From JBJXHC01 sp046160825 (lineage in GTDB: Bacteria; Bacteroidota; Ignavibacteria; UBA10030; UBA6906): a DNA stretch of 64,000 bases. Below, one piece after another: positions 29,501 to 38,001 of the stretch. Each line of letters starts with the position of its first letter. The stretch's first letter is position 1. Both the position numbers and the translations under genes were made by a program. The notes under the pieces are model-generated. The model was not told where the DNA came from and did no database searches. It saw only the letters and a program-made list of their open reading frames with translations. Location of the stretch: NCBI GenBank assembly GCA_046160825.1, contig JBJXHC010000092.1:16023-80022 (forward strand). Direction: 5' to 3'.

Positions 29501-32500
29501 CCAATTCATTGGTGGTCCACGTAAAGGATGCAGTTGTTCCTGTTGTTGACGTTTGAATATTGCTGATGATTGGTGGTACACCATCGATGGCAACGCCGCC
29601 ATCCTCCGGATTGATGGGTGCTGATGTCTTAAAGAAATAATCGATGATTGCCGTGTGAGCAGGAGGTGTTGTTCCAGAGTTGCCGGAAAAGGGTCCGGTC
29701 GCAGTGACTGTCAACGTATCTGCGAAGGTTCCCGCTACTGTCCACGTTGTGCCGTTGGTTGAGTAGAACTGTGTCCACAAATGTCCAAGGCGACGAACGC
29801 GCATCCATTGTGGCGTTATTCCATTCGCGCCGATATTGCTGTTGAGCTTCTGGATACCGGTACCGTTCTTGATTCGGGCGGCGAAGACGCGCGTGTTCGT
29901 TCCGTTGGAGTTGAAATCAAACCGAAGGTAATCATCGATGTCCTGCTCGATGATAATACCCTGGAGCTGAAATGATTGTGTCAATGCCGATTCAAATTTT
30001 ATGTCAACTTCAAAGTCTCTGTTGTTCGCCGGCTGCATGATTCGCGGCGCCTGGTTTCCTCCGTCCCAGGGCTGGTGTGCCGCGCCACCGGGAACAGAAA
30101 TCGTTAACCAGGCATTGGTTGTGTTCTGTCCGATTAACGCCCTGGTCCCGGCGCCGTTCGGATTGACAAACGTCCAGCGATTATTCAACACAAACGCATT
30201 GAAGTCATCGGATGTGACGATCGATGAATCCGGAGTTGAGAATGTCGTGTCATGTATCGCGAGATTGGTGGATGCATCAGATGATCCGATACGAATATGA
30301 TAGAGCGACTGAATGCTCAGTCCTGTCAATGAAATCGAATGAAGGTTCTTCAACGTGGTATCGTTTACCGTCCCGATCTCGTATGCTGCAGTCAAACCAT
30401 ACGCTACGCTGCTTCGGGCGAGTTCGTCAGTTGACCACGTGATTGTTGCCGTGGAGTCATTCCTCCCGATTTGCACGTTGGTGATGGACGGAGGCAGACT
30501 GTCCACCGCAGTGCCGCCGTCTTCCGGATTGATGGGTGAAGCGGTATTAAAGAAATAATCAAACACGCCCGTGTGTGCGGGAATTGATGTCGTGCCCGAG
30601 TTACCGGCAAACAAACCGACTTTTGAAATGGTCATTGTCCGGGTAAATGTTCCCGAGGGATTCCAAGCAATACCATTCAAAGAATAGAACTGGGTCCAAT
30701 CATTCCCAACTCTTCTGACACGCAAGTAGAGCGGTGCAACGTTATTACTCGTGATGTTGAAATTCACGAGCTGGGTTGGTACTCCGTTCACGGTACTTGC
30801 GAGATAGATCCTCGTGCTCGCCCCGTCGGAGTGTACCTCGAACCGCATGTAATTGACGCTGTCCTGTTCAACCACAATCCCCTGCAACTGGAACCGCTGT
30901 GACATTCCCGAGAGGAATTTGGTCTCCACTTCAAAATCAGTATTGTTGGTCGCTTGCATGATGCGTGCTGCTGTGTTGACGCCAGCCCACGGTATGTGCT
31001 CGACGCTTGCCGGGACAGTCATGGAGACGGCCGCGTTTGGAGTGTTTGTGCCGGTGACGGAAAACGATGCATCGCTGAGCGGATTGACAAACGTCCAAAC
31101 ATTCGTGTTGAGATTGAAGGCATTGAAATCGTCCGATACCAGAACAGACGGCGCCGGGGTAATCGTAAAGAAACTACTCAAAGAACTTGACAGGCCGGCG
31201 CTTGAAGCAGTAAGTCGTTTCGAACCGGTTTGGTTGACGCTGAGATTGTCGAATGTCGCCACGCCGCCGGCATTCGTCTGGCGTGACAGCGTTCCGGCAA
31301 GGGTTCCTGTTCCTGAACTCATGGACACGGAAACCGTGACGCCGGATGTCGGCACGTCATTCCCAAACGCGTCCCGCAAATGAACGCCCACCGCCGGTGT
31401 GATTGGCTGACCAGCGATTGTTGTTGTGGGCTGCTGGACAAACGTCACCGTCGTTGCGGTACCGGGAGAAATGTTGAACGCGTTGCTTGTACCCGCCGTC
31501 AGTCCGGAGCTTGACGCAATGAGCGTGTAACCTGTGCCGGACTTGTTGATTTTCAGACTGTCAAACTCCACGATACCATTGATTGCACTCTTGCTTATTG
31601 TTCCACTCAGTGTCCCGCTGCCTGGATTCGCTCCGATGCTGATCGTTACCGAGTTTGTAGCGCCGTTCACTCTGTTCCCGAGCGAATCACGAATCTCGAT
31701 GGTCGGCTTGCTGTTCGAGGGAATAAATGTGCCTGCAGTTGTGTCTTTTGGTTGATGAGTCCAAACAACCTGGGACGGGATACCCTCGGCAAACACAACA
31801 AATGCCGGGAAGCCGATGGGCTGACCTCCCAATGTGCCGGTAATGAAAGCAGTGTCAAGAGTCGTCGTGGACGTGAGGATTGCAGAGTAACGTCCGTTGC
31901 CACTATCAACAACAGAACTTAATGAACCGAGAGTGGTGGAAAGTGCTGCGATTCCTGCGCTCGTAAGAACGCTGTTTCCATTGACGTCTCTTGCCTGGAC
32001 AGTGATCGTGGATGTGCTCAGTCCATTTGCAATGATGACGAGAGGGTTTGCAGAAATTGTCGATGCCGCCGCCGCCGCCGGGCCGGGCTTGAATATCACG
32101 ATTGCACTATCGATAATCTGTGCAGAATTCACGGTTGCCTTCACAATGGCCTGTCCGGCGACAGTGGATGATGTCAATATTGCACTGTACGTACCATTGT
32201 TGTTGTCAATCACGCTCGACGTGTTTCCCAAAGTAGTCGAAAGAGCAACAGCATCACCTCCCGTCGTGAGATTATTTCCGAGGTCATCTCTCAGTGTCAC
32301 TGATACTGATGCTGTGGTGGAACCGTCTGCGAGAATCGAATCTGGTGTTGCTGATACAATGGAGGTACCCGGAAACGCTGCCCCGCCCTCACCAATGACA
32401 AAGTCGCTGAATGATGTCAGTCCGGTTGCTTGTGTGCTGGTCGCAGTGCGCGTACCTGCTGTCGTCAACGACCACGTCGGCGCGTTGTATTTTTTGACAG

Positions 32501-35500
32501 TGAAGATGTTCGTATTCGCGCCTGCGTCGATATCCGCGGCAACAAAGGTAAACGTGGCGGCATACGTCGTGAAGAGAGTGCCGGTATTTGTCAACGAGTA
32601 GAATCGGTTGACGGTACGGTTTGACTTGAGGCCTGATGCGCCGATGTTGGGGTGATCCCCCGCGGTTGTTCTTGCTGCAAGCATGCCTGCCGTTGAGACA
32701 CTTGCAAATTGTACGGTTACTGGTGCATAAGTTGTCGCATCGCCAATTTCAAAAACGCGCATTGTTGCGCCCGTTGCAACATGCTTCTGCAGGTTGCCGA
32801 ACACATGTCCGCTCGTTCTGTTGACGCTGCCGCCCGTTCCGAGGATAACAGTGTTTGTTCCGGTTGTCATGAAACCGTTGGCGAGTGACAGAACGCCGTT
32901 CACCGATGCATTGATTCCGTTGAGGGACGCGCCTGCGGGATTGGCCAGAGTAAGGTTGTTGAACGTAAGATTATTCCCGCTCAGTGTTTGATGCGCGCTG
33001 CCGTCTAATGAAATTGTGCTCGTTGAAGGAACGAACGTACCACTATTGTTGATGTTGCCTTTCAGCGAATGGGTGAAAGAGCCTGCATCAATCGTGGTAC
33101 CGTTGCTGATGCTCGTGTTTTCATTCACTGTCCAGCTTCCGGTTGCACTCTTTATTCCGGTTCCGGATGTGAAAATACTGCCGTACGGAAACGACGGAAT
33201 GGATTGGGCTGCGCCATTGAATTGTATCGTGCTACCAATAGTGATGTATCCACCCGTTGTGAATGTCGCAGTGGGGGAGAAGGTGCCGAGTACCGAAATT
33301 GTCCCGATGGGAAGTGTAATGGAATTTGCAACACGGGCGTTGCTCAATGTTAGATTGTTATAGGAGAACACAGGCACAGTTTGATTGCCGGTTCCGTTGA
33401 AACTCACGGTGCTTCCCGTAATAATGTAGCTGCCCGTTGTGAATGTCGCCGCTGGATTGAATGTTCCTGCAATGCCAATCACGCCGGTCGATGCAAGCGT
33501 AACATTGGCCGTTGTTCTTGCTCCACTCACCGTCAAATTGCCGTAGTTTTCGGCCGCGATGGTCTGTGCTCCTGTTCCGGAGTACTCAACGGTGCTTGAG
33601 GAACCGAATGATTTTGTGCCAAACCCTGTAACCATTCCGCTGCTGCCTGCAAGTTGGAAATTGGCATTGTTGGCAACCTCGAAAGTCCTGCTTGCGTTTC
33701 CAGCTATGGCAAACCCACCGTTACTGAATGTACCGCTCTGGACGCGAATGTTTCCGGTGACGTTCGTCGTTGTCACTGCAGCGCCAAGTGTTGCTCCTGC
33801 TCCGTTCGTGTTGTTGAGGTGCAGGTTGTGATATGCGATGGCACTTCCGAAAGTAACAGTTTGGCCGGCAGCACTCCCGTTGTAATTGAACACCGAACCT
33901 GATGTTCCCGGAGTGATCGTTCCGGTCGTATTCGTGAGAACGAGATTTCCAGCCAAATTCACTATTCCCGTTCCTCCGCCTGTACTCAAATCGACAATCG
34001 CTGTCTGGGGGACAGTGGAGGGTGAATTGAAAATAAGGTTACCGCCGATGGTGAGAGTTCCAGTTGTGACGACAACGCGAGAAATGCGCGTTGTACTGGT
34101 GTTTGTTCCTCCGATAGAAAAATTGCCGGTGATGCTCGCAGAACCCTGATTGATGTTCCAGCTATTGGTAATTCCTGTTGTCGTTGGTTGACCAATTGTC
34201 GCGTTACCAGTGATGCTTAAATTCGCACCGGCTCCATGTGAGAAGGACGCCGCTGTTGCTCCGCCGAGGAGTGTTAACCCGGCACCGGTGTTGCTATTGT
34301 TCATCGTGTAACTTGCTCCCGCGGGAATCGAGAGTATCGGGAATGAAGTGCTGGCTGAACCGCTGATTATTTTCGTCGCGCCAGAGAACGTTATTGTTGA
34401 GGAGCCGCCATCAAGCGTGCCCCCGTTATTTGTCCAGTTGCCTGCTACCGTCACATTATTGGCCAGCGTTACCAAGGCCGGAGCGTTGAGTGTAACATTA
34501 CCAAAGGTCAGTGCGGTTGTTGCGGTGACAATTGCTGTATCGGTGAATACTGCATTGCTTCCGCTATGAAGTGTCAGTCCACCGGTGGCGGAAGAAGTGA
34601 GGTTGCCACCCAAATTCAGCGTGGCATTTGCGATCGTTGTCAGAATGGGTGTGGCGGAACCTCCGGAGGCGAAGTTGTATCCGCCATTGAAATTCATTGT
34701 GCCTGCGCCCGTGAATGCGAGTGTGCCCTCGTTATGGAGAAGAGGCGTCGAAAAACTTATTGAACCAGTCCCAACGGAGATTGCAGCGACAGCAGAACTT
34801 GTGCTGGTATTCAAAGTCGTCGTTCCGCTTACCGTCAGAGAGCCGGACGTAACTGCGATTGCCGAAACCCGGGTGCTTGTACCGCTTGTTCCTCCGAGCG
34901 TCAGATTGCCTCCAACAACACCCGATCCGCCGTTGATATTCCATCCGGCGGTTACGGCTGCACTTGGCTGCGTGATTGTCACATCGCCGGTGATGGTTAA
35001 AACACTTGTTCCAAGATGTGTCAATGAGCTTGCCGTAGCGGCAGCGGGGAATGAAAGCGATGTTGCGGAATTGCTGGTGTTCAGGGTATATGTCGCACCT
35101 GTTGCGATCGCCAGATTGGGAAATGCTGTCGTTGTCGTTCCGCCGATTGTTTTCGCAGCCCCGGTAAACGTAACAGTGTTAGAACCCCCGACCAGACTTC
35201 CACCATTGTTGGTCCAATTTCCTCCAACAGATAGGCCAAACCCGTTCAGGTCAAGAGCACCTTGTTCTATTGTAACATCTCCGGTTATGAGATTACCCGG
35301 AAGGGCGATCCCGTTGGCATTAGCAAGTGTAAAACCCGCAACAGTTCCCGGCAATCCATTTCCGGTAACCTGCGGAGCCAATCCATTGTAAATATAATTC
35401 GCTCCTGTGTTGTAGGTTCTTGTTCCCGTAACTTGAATATTGCCAACAGCGCCTGTGACAGTTGTAGTGATTCCGTTGGGCGAACCTATGCCAAGAGTAC

Positions 35501-36521
35501 CGCCGCTGGATAGCGTATAGTTCCCGCTGCCCGTAAGTGCTTGCGTTCCAAGATTCAGTGTCGAGCCACTGTTGACAGTGTAGTTGATCGTATTTGCCAT
35601 CGTGCCGCCACCGATGTAGCTCTGAACACCGGCTTTTGAAAATCGGATGGCACCACTGCCCGATGATGTTTCAGTAATTGTTCCGGCAGTATGGCTGAAG
35701 TTTCCATTGACGTTGAGTCCGCCGATACCGGTATTCTCACTCATAACAAGTGTGCCACCGGTAATCGTAGTAGTCCCCGCAACATTGACATTCGGACTTC
35801 CGCTTCCTCCTGCAATCGCAAGTGTACCTCCGACCAACTGGAAATCTCCGTTCAGATTGATCGTTGTCGAGCCTGTCGTCAAACGGAAAGTTCCTGTTCC
35901 GGTGTTTGCGACGAGGAACGTGCCGTTGACAGTTGCAAGATTACCGCCCGCACTGATGATGCCGGTTTGGTTCGGTGCATTCCACGTGAAGTTACTGAAT
36001 GCCTGTGCGAGACCTCCGGGTCCAGTGGTGTTTGTGGTATATCCGATAATCTCGCAAGTTGATCCCGCGTTCCATGTTGCCGTGGGTATCGTGCCGGCGG
36101 TTGTCTTGAAATTATGTTGATATAATCCTGTGGAGGTGAAGGCGAGAGTACCGGTGGTGGTAATCGTTCCCGCATTATTGAGCGTACCGTTGACGGTGAA
36201 GTCTGTACCGGATCCGTTGGCAATAGTCATCGTTCTGCCCGAGTCAACATTCACTTGTCCGGCCGCAGCCACCACGACTTGATCGACGCTTACATTCGCG
36301 GCAACAGTGACAGTATCAGTTGTCTGTATGGTGATGACGTTGCTTGCATTTGTCGGTGTCGAAACAGCAGGGATCCAGGCAGATCCGTCGAAACGTTCCC
36401 ATGTGGCAATATCACCCCAATTACCGTTGGTGATAGACCGAAAATCATTCGTGGCCTGACCGAAAGCAGCGGCAGACGCGAACATTAGCACACATAATAG
36501 CAGGAAGGGGGGTTTTGTCAT
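26532..36521 (-). CDS. Giant secreted beta-repeat / Big_1 / lectin / FN3 protein with dockerin-like C-terminus (protein E)
   Basis: 3329 aa, the longest gene here. A signal peptide ends near AAAFGQ. About residues 25-1380 (36450-32370) form a low-complexity, Thr/Ser/Asn/Gly-rich region of repeated beta strands such as GNWTNNGG and TVTFTGAAKTIGG, likely a beta-helix stalk. Next come four Ig-like bacterial domains, the first two resembling invasin Big_1 (32375-31160). Then four lectin/FN3 pairs follow (lectins at 31150-30520, 30220-29605, 29310-28665 and 28370-27725) and an InlB-like repeat with SGWVFTGWTGGVTG. A final domain begins MFVSLKAFLQGPYD and contains VDWMLLEIR; two dockerin-like calcium loops (DGNANGSINATD and DFNLDGGIDALD) end the protein. 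It lacks the NPFNP-type tail of B, C and D, so its sorting may differ. It is probably an adhesin or extracellular matrix protein. MTase 1 is co-transcribed behind it. Confidence 0.9.
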   Translation of the reverse strand: MTKPPFLLLCVLMFASAAAFGQATNDFRSITNGNWGDIATWERFDGSAWIPAVSTPTNASNVITIQTTDTVTVAANVSVDQVVVAAAGQVNVDSGRTMTIANGSGTDFTVNGTLNNAGTITTTGTLAFTSTGLYQHNFKTTAGTIPTATWNAGSTCEIIGYTTNTTGPGGLAQAFSNFTWNAPNQTGIISAGGNLATVNGTFLVANTGTGTFRLTTGSTTINLNGDFQLVGGTLAIAGGSGSPNVNVAGTTTITGGTLVMSENTGIGGLNVNGNFSHTAGTITETSSGSGAIRFSKAGVQSYIGGGTMANTINYTVNSGSTLNLGTQALTGSGNYTLSSGGTLGIGSPNGITTTVTGAVGNIQVTGTRTYNTGANYIYNGLAPQVTGNGLPGTVAGFTLANANGIALPGNLITGDVTIEQGALDLNGFGLSVGGNWTNNGGSLVGGSNTVTFTGAAKTIGGTTTTAFPNLAIATGATYTLNTSNSATSLSFPAAATASSLTHLGTSVLTITGDVTITQPSAAVTAGWNINGGSGVVGGNLTLGGTSGTSTRVSAIAVTSGSLTVSGTTTLNTSTSSAVAAISVGTGSISFSTPLLHNEGTLAFTGAGTMNFNGGYNFASGGSATPILTTIANATLNLGGNLTSSATGGLTLHSGSNAVFTDTAIVTATTALTFGNVTLNAPALVTLANNVTVAGNWTNNGGTLDGGSSTITFSGATKIISGSASTSFPILSIPAGASYTMNNSNTGAGLTLLGGATAASFSHGAGANLSITGNATIGQPTTTGITNSWNINQGSASITGNFSIGGTNTSTTRISRVVVTTGTLTIGGNLIFNSPSTVPQTAIVDLSTGGGTGIVNLAGNLVLTNTTGTITPGTSGSVFNYNGSAAGQTVTFGSAIAYHNLHLNNTNGAGATLGAAVTTTNVTGNIRVQSGTFSNGGFAIAGNASRTFEVANNANFQLAGSSGMVTGFGTKSFGSSSTVEYSGTGAQTIAAENYGNLTVSGARTTANVTLASTGVIGIAGTFNPAATFTTGSYIITGSTVSFNGTGNQTVPVFSYNNLTLSNARVANSITLPIGTISVLGTFSPTATFTTGGYITIGSTIQFNGAAQSIPSFPYGSIFTSGTGIKSATGSWTVNENTSISNGTTIDAGSFTHSLKGNINNSGTFVPSTSTISLDGSAHQTLSGNNLTFNNLTLANPAGASLNGINASVNGVLSLANGFMTTGTNTVILGTGGSVNRTSGHVFGNLQKHVATGATMRVFEIGDATTYAPVTVQFASVSTAGMLAARTTAGDHPNIGASGLKSNRTVNRFYSLTNTGTLFTTYAATFTFVAADIDAGANTNIFTVKKYNAPTWSLTTAGTRTATSTQATGLTSFSDFVIGEGGAAFPGTSIVSATPDSILADGSTTASVSVTLRDDLGNNLTTGGDAVALSTTLGNTSSVIDNNNGTYSAILTSSTVAGQAIVKATVNSAQIIDSAIVIFKPGPAAAAASTISANPLVIIANGLSTSTITVQARDVNGNSVLTSAGIAALSTTLGSLSSVVDSGNGRYSAILTSTTTLDTAFITGTLGGQPIGFPAFVVFAEGIPSQVVWTHQPKDTTAGTFIPSNSKPTIEIRDSLGNRVNGATNSVTISIGANPGSGTLSGTISKSAINGIVEFDSLKINKSGTGYTLIASSSGLTAGTSNAFNISPGTATTVTFVQQPTTTIAGQPITPAVGVHLRDAFGNDVPTSGVTVSVSMSSGTGTLAGTLSRQTNAGGVATFDNLSVNQTGSKRLTASSAGLSSSLSSFFTITPAPSVLVSDDFNAFNLNTNVWTFVNPLSDASFSVTGTNTPNAAVSMTVPASVEHIPWAGVNTAARIMQATNNTDFEVETKFLSGMSQRFQLQGIVVEQDSVNYMRFEVHSDGASTRIYLASTVNGVPTQLVNFNITSNNVAPLYLRVRRVGNDWTQFYSLNGIAWNPSGTFTRTMTISKVGLFAGNSGTTSIPAHTGVFDYFFNTASPINPEDGGTAVDSLPPSITNVQIGRNDSTATITWSTDELARSSVAYGLTAAYEIGTVNDTTLKNLHSISLTGLSIQSLYHIRIGSSDASTNLAIHDTTFSTPDSSIVTSDDFNAFVLNNRWTFVNPNGAGTRALIGQNTTNAWLTISVPGGAAHQPWDGGNQAPRIMQPANNRDFEVDIKFESALTQSFQLQGIIIEQDIDDYLRFDFNSNGTNTRVFAARIKNGTGIQKLNSNIGANGITPQWMRVRRLGHLWTQFYSTNGTTWTVAGTFADTLTVTATGPFSGNSGTTPPAHTAIIDYFFKTSAPINPEDGGVAIDGVPPIISNIQTSTTGTTASFTWTTNELATSNVSFGPSSSYENGTASDTVLKTSHAMLVKNLNPASTYHFRVSSADSSDNVTNSNDSTFITGAASTVVSDDFNAFFLDSLLWTYFNPRNDATHSLVNANTDSAALRIVVPGGITHEPWTGGNFGPRVMQAANNTDFEVEVKFDTKVTQRFQLEGILVEQSPTHYLRFDFNSDGTSTKAFAGSIVGTTGTTFVNTTIGTSSAVAAPILMRVRREGNIWTQSYSTNSGSSWVVSGSFTHIIAVDSVGAFIGNTHTTSASTPAHTGRIDYFFNTRSPIVPEDSGFTPDPIPPTISNIQTSTTGTTATVTWTTNEVATSSISFGPTIAYANGTVTDTVLKTSHSIILKNLNPAVLYHFRVSSSDSADNLTNSNDLTFTTGPASTIVSDDFNSFFINPAWTFINPRNDAALALVNTNTDSAWSRIAVPGGISHEPWTGGNFAPRLMQASNNTDFEVEVKFDSRVNTRFQLQGILVEQSPTIYIRFDFNSDGTNAKIFAASFASGTPTTRVNVTIGPNASVPPPMLMRVRREGNLWTQTYSTNSGSTWVTAGSFSYTLAVDSIGAFIGNTNSTPATVPAHTGKIDYFFNTRSPINPEDGGVASMDIVPPIISNVQTVPSVNGFDVSWDTNEPSRSLLQYGQTMSYELGPVSDTNEIFSHTLNVIGLLTGTTYNFRVTATDTASNATVSSNFQVTTLIPETLSVAIVGNGSVSKNPDQAYYIAGDSVTLTAIPDSGWVFTGWTGGVTGTTNPIIVVMNGDTSITATFELAVIPPMFVSLKAFLQGPYDPSGDSMKTDMNALDGIPQLQPYGQSPWNYAGSETVSGIPAGVVDWMLLEIRSAIDSTTVMGRRAAFILSDGSIVDTSGSGPVRFENIMAGNYFVVLRHRNHLSVMTATPIALHGSSSLYDFSTGQSQTFGTAAMRELETGVFGMRSGDGNANGSINATDRETVWRTQNGTTWSYVKSGDFNLDGGIDALDLNFHWRTNSGMVSQVP

Positions 36522-36575
36522 TAGAACTCATCCACAAAAAAGTGATTGATCAAATCAGAACAACTATGGCTTGCC

Positions 36576-36590
36576 TGCCATATATAGGCA
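36576..36590. other. Short AT-rich palindrome upstream of gene E
   Basis: TGCCATATATAGGCA, 55 bases before the ATG of gene E, is a near-perfect 15-base palindrome. It could be a regulator site overlapping a -10 region, but no -35 partner is evident, so the role is open. Confidence 0.25.
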
Positions 36591-36688
36591 GTTTCCGAGG
36601 ATTTATGTGTGACGCAGGCCATCTCAAATTCCCACAATCTGATAGATTTTTGCCAAAAACGACATTCCGTTCCTTGAAAAATGAAAAA

Positions 36689-36716
36689 CCTGACCGGGCC
36701 GTAAAACCCGATCAGG
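36689..36716 (-). terminator. Rho-independent terminator downstream of MTase 2
   Basis: Ten-base arms (CCTGACCGGG at 36689-36698 and CCCGATCAGG at 36707-36716, one wobble pair) enclose an 8-base loop. On the minus strand the stem is followed by TTTTTCATTTTTC. It lies 29 bases past the MTase 2 stop, and ends the rfbF-epimerase-MTase operon before gene E. Confidence 0.85.
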
Positions 36717-36744
36717 CGAAACAGGGATAAAGATACATGTCATT

Positions 36745-37974
36745 TTACACGATCATTGGTTTCGGAATTGGGACGATGAACTTCCCACCCTTTCTTCGAT
36801 ACTCATCTTGTTGTTTCATGATCTCCTCAGCAAAGTTCCATGCGAGAATCAATAAATAGTCGGGCATTGTTTCCACGATCTTTGCAGGAGGTACAATCGG
36901 GAGATGATTTCCTCCCATAAATCTTCCGTGCTTAAACTTGTTTAAGTCGGCAATATAGTCCACATGGCTCTTGTCGATGCCGACGTATGCCAGCATGGTG
37001 GTTGCCTTGGCCGCCGCCCCATACGCGGCAATTGTTTTTCCCTGCGCCTTGACTTGCCTCATGATCTGCAGGAGGGACTCTTTGATATTCGCCACTCGCT
37101 GGGCAAAGTCCCGGAAATAGTCCAACCGATCGACCTTGCGTTCAGATTCCATCTTCAGCAGGCCAGTAACCGAATCTTTGACTCCCTCTCGGGGTTCCAC
37201 GAAAAGTCTGACTGTTCCGCCATGAATCGGGACGCGCTTGACGTCATTGAGATACAATCCGTGACGCCTGAACAATCGATCCAACGCTGTGATAGAAAAA
37301 TAGCACATGTGCTGATGATAGATGGTGTCGAACTCACAGTGATCCACCAGATCGACGACGTAGGGCGCTTCAATAACCGCCACGCCCGTCTCTTTAAGGA
37401 GAATCTTGATTCCTTCAACAAATCCATTCAGGTCAGGAACGTGGGCAAGGACATTATTGCCGAGAAGGACGTCAGCGCGTTTGCCTTCATTGCGCAATTG
37501 CAGTGCAAGTTCTTTGGTGAAAAAAGTATTCAATGTTGGAATGCCGGCATCCTGTGCAGCCTTGGCCGGACCTTGTGCAGGATCAATACCCAGTACGGGA
37601 ATACCGCGCTCGACAAAGTTCCGCAGCATGTATCCGTCGTTGCTTGCCGCTTCAATGACGAAACTGGAACTGTTAAGTGAGCGCGTCTCAATGATATTGC
37701 GCGCGCTGGCTCCGAAGTGCTCCATCAATTGCTTTGAGACTGAAGAGAAGTACGGGTACTCTTCACGGAAAAGGGTATCGGGCGATACACTGATCGTAAT
37801 TTGTACAAGCGCACAAGTATGGCAGAAGGCAAGGTCGAGAGGAGCAAAAATCTCCGGCTTGTCCAACTGATCCTGGCGCAGTAACCTGTCGGCCAGTGGC
37901 GTTTTACCAAACGATAAAATTATCTCAAGACTCTTGCTGCCACATGAAAGACAGGGGACGTCAATGGTGCTCAA
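36745..37974 (-). CDS. SAM-dependent sugar C-methyltransferase (MTase 2), catalytic Glu replaced by Gln
   Basis: 409 aa. It starts with TTG, four bases after a GGAGG; no ATG occurs before the essential zinc-binding cysteines, so TTG is the only sensible start. Domains: N-terminal zinc site (C8/C11 and C51/C54), SAM-binding fold with VIEAASNDGYML (about 106-117, the usual form in TylC3-type enzymes), and C-terminal Rossmann-like domain with AYGAAAKATTML. It is a second, clearly divergent paralogue of MTase 1. The normally conserved Y-H-E-H catalytic motif reads Y-H-Q-H at 219-222, so the glutamate is missing. It sits 27 bases behind the epimerase and is the last gene of the rfbF operon. It probably adds a C-methyl branch to a CDP-keto-deoxyhexose; the exact product is unknown. 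Confidence 0.88.
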   Translation of the reverse strand: MSTIDVPCLSCGSKSLEIILSFGKTPLADRLLRQDQLDKPEIFAPLDLAFCHTCALVQITISVSPDTLFREEYPYFSSVSKQLMEHFGASARNIIETRSLNSSSFVIEAASNDGYMLRNFVERGIPVLGIDPAQGPAKAAQDAGIPTLNTFFTKELALQLRNEGKRADVLLGNNVLAHVPDLNGFVEGIKILLKETGVAVIEAPYVVDLVDHCEFDTIYHQHMCYFSITALDRLFRRHGLYLNDVKRVPIHGGTVRLFVEPREGVKDSVTGLLKMESERKVDRLDYFRDFAQRVANIKESLLQIMRQVKAQGKTIAAYGAAAKATTMLAYVGIDKSHVDYIADLNKFKHGRFMGGNHLPIVPPAKIVETMPDYLLILAWNFAEEIMKQQDEYRRKGGKFIVPIPKPMIV

Positions 37975-38001
37975 GCAACCTCCGGTTTCGTTATTCTGTA
38001 T

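Noticed and set aside
31897..35391. Several long plus-strand frames (up to 268 codons) within giant gene E
   Set aside because: They are antisense to a continuous 3329-codon gene of repetitive Thr/Ser/Gly/Asn codons, whose complements rarely make stops. Their hydrophobic, Val/Pro-rich products look artificial.
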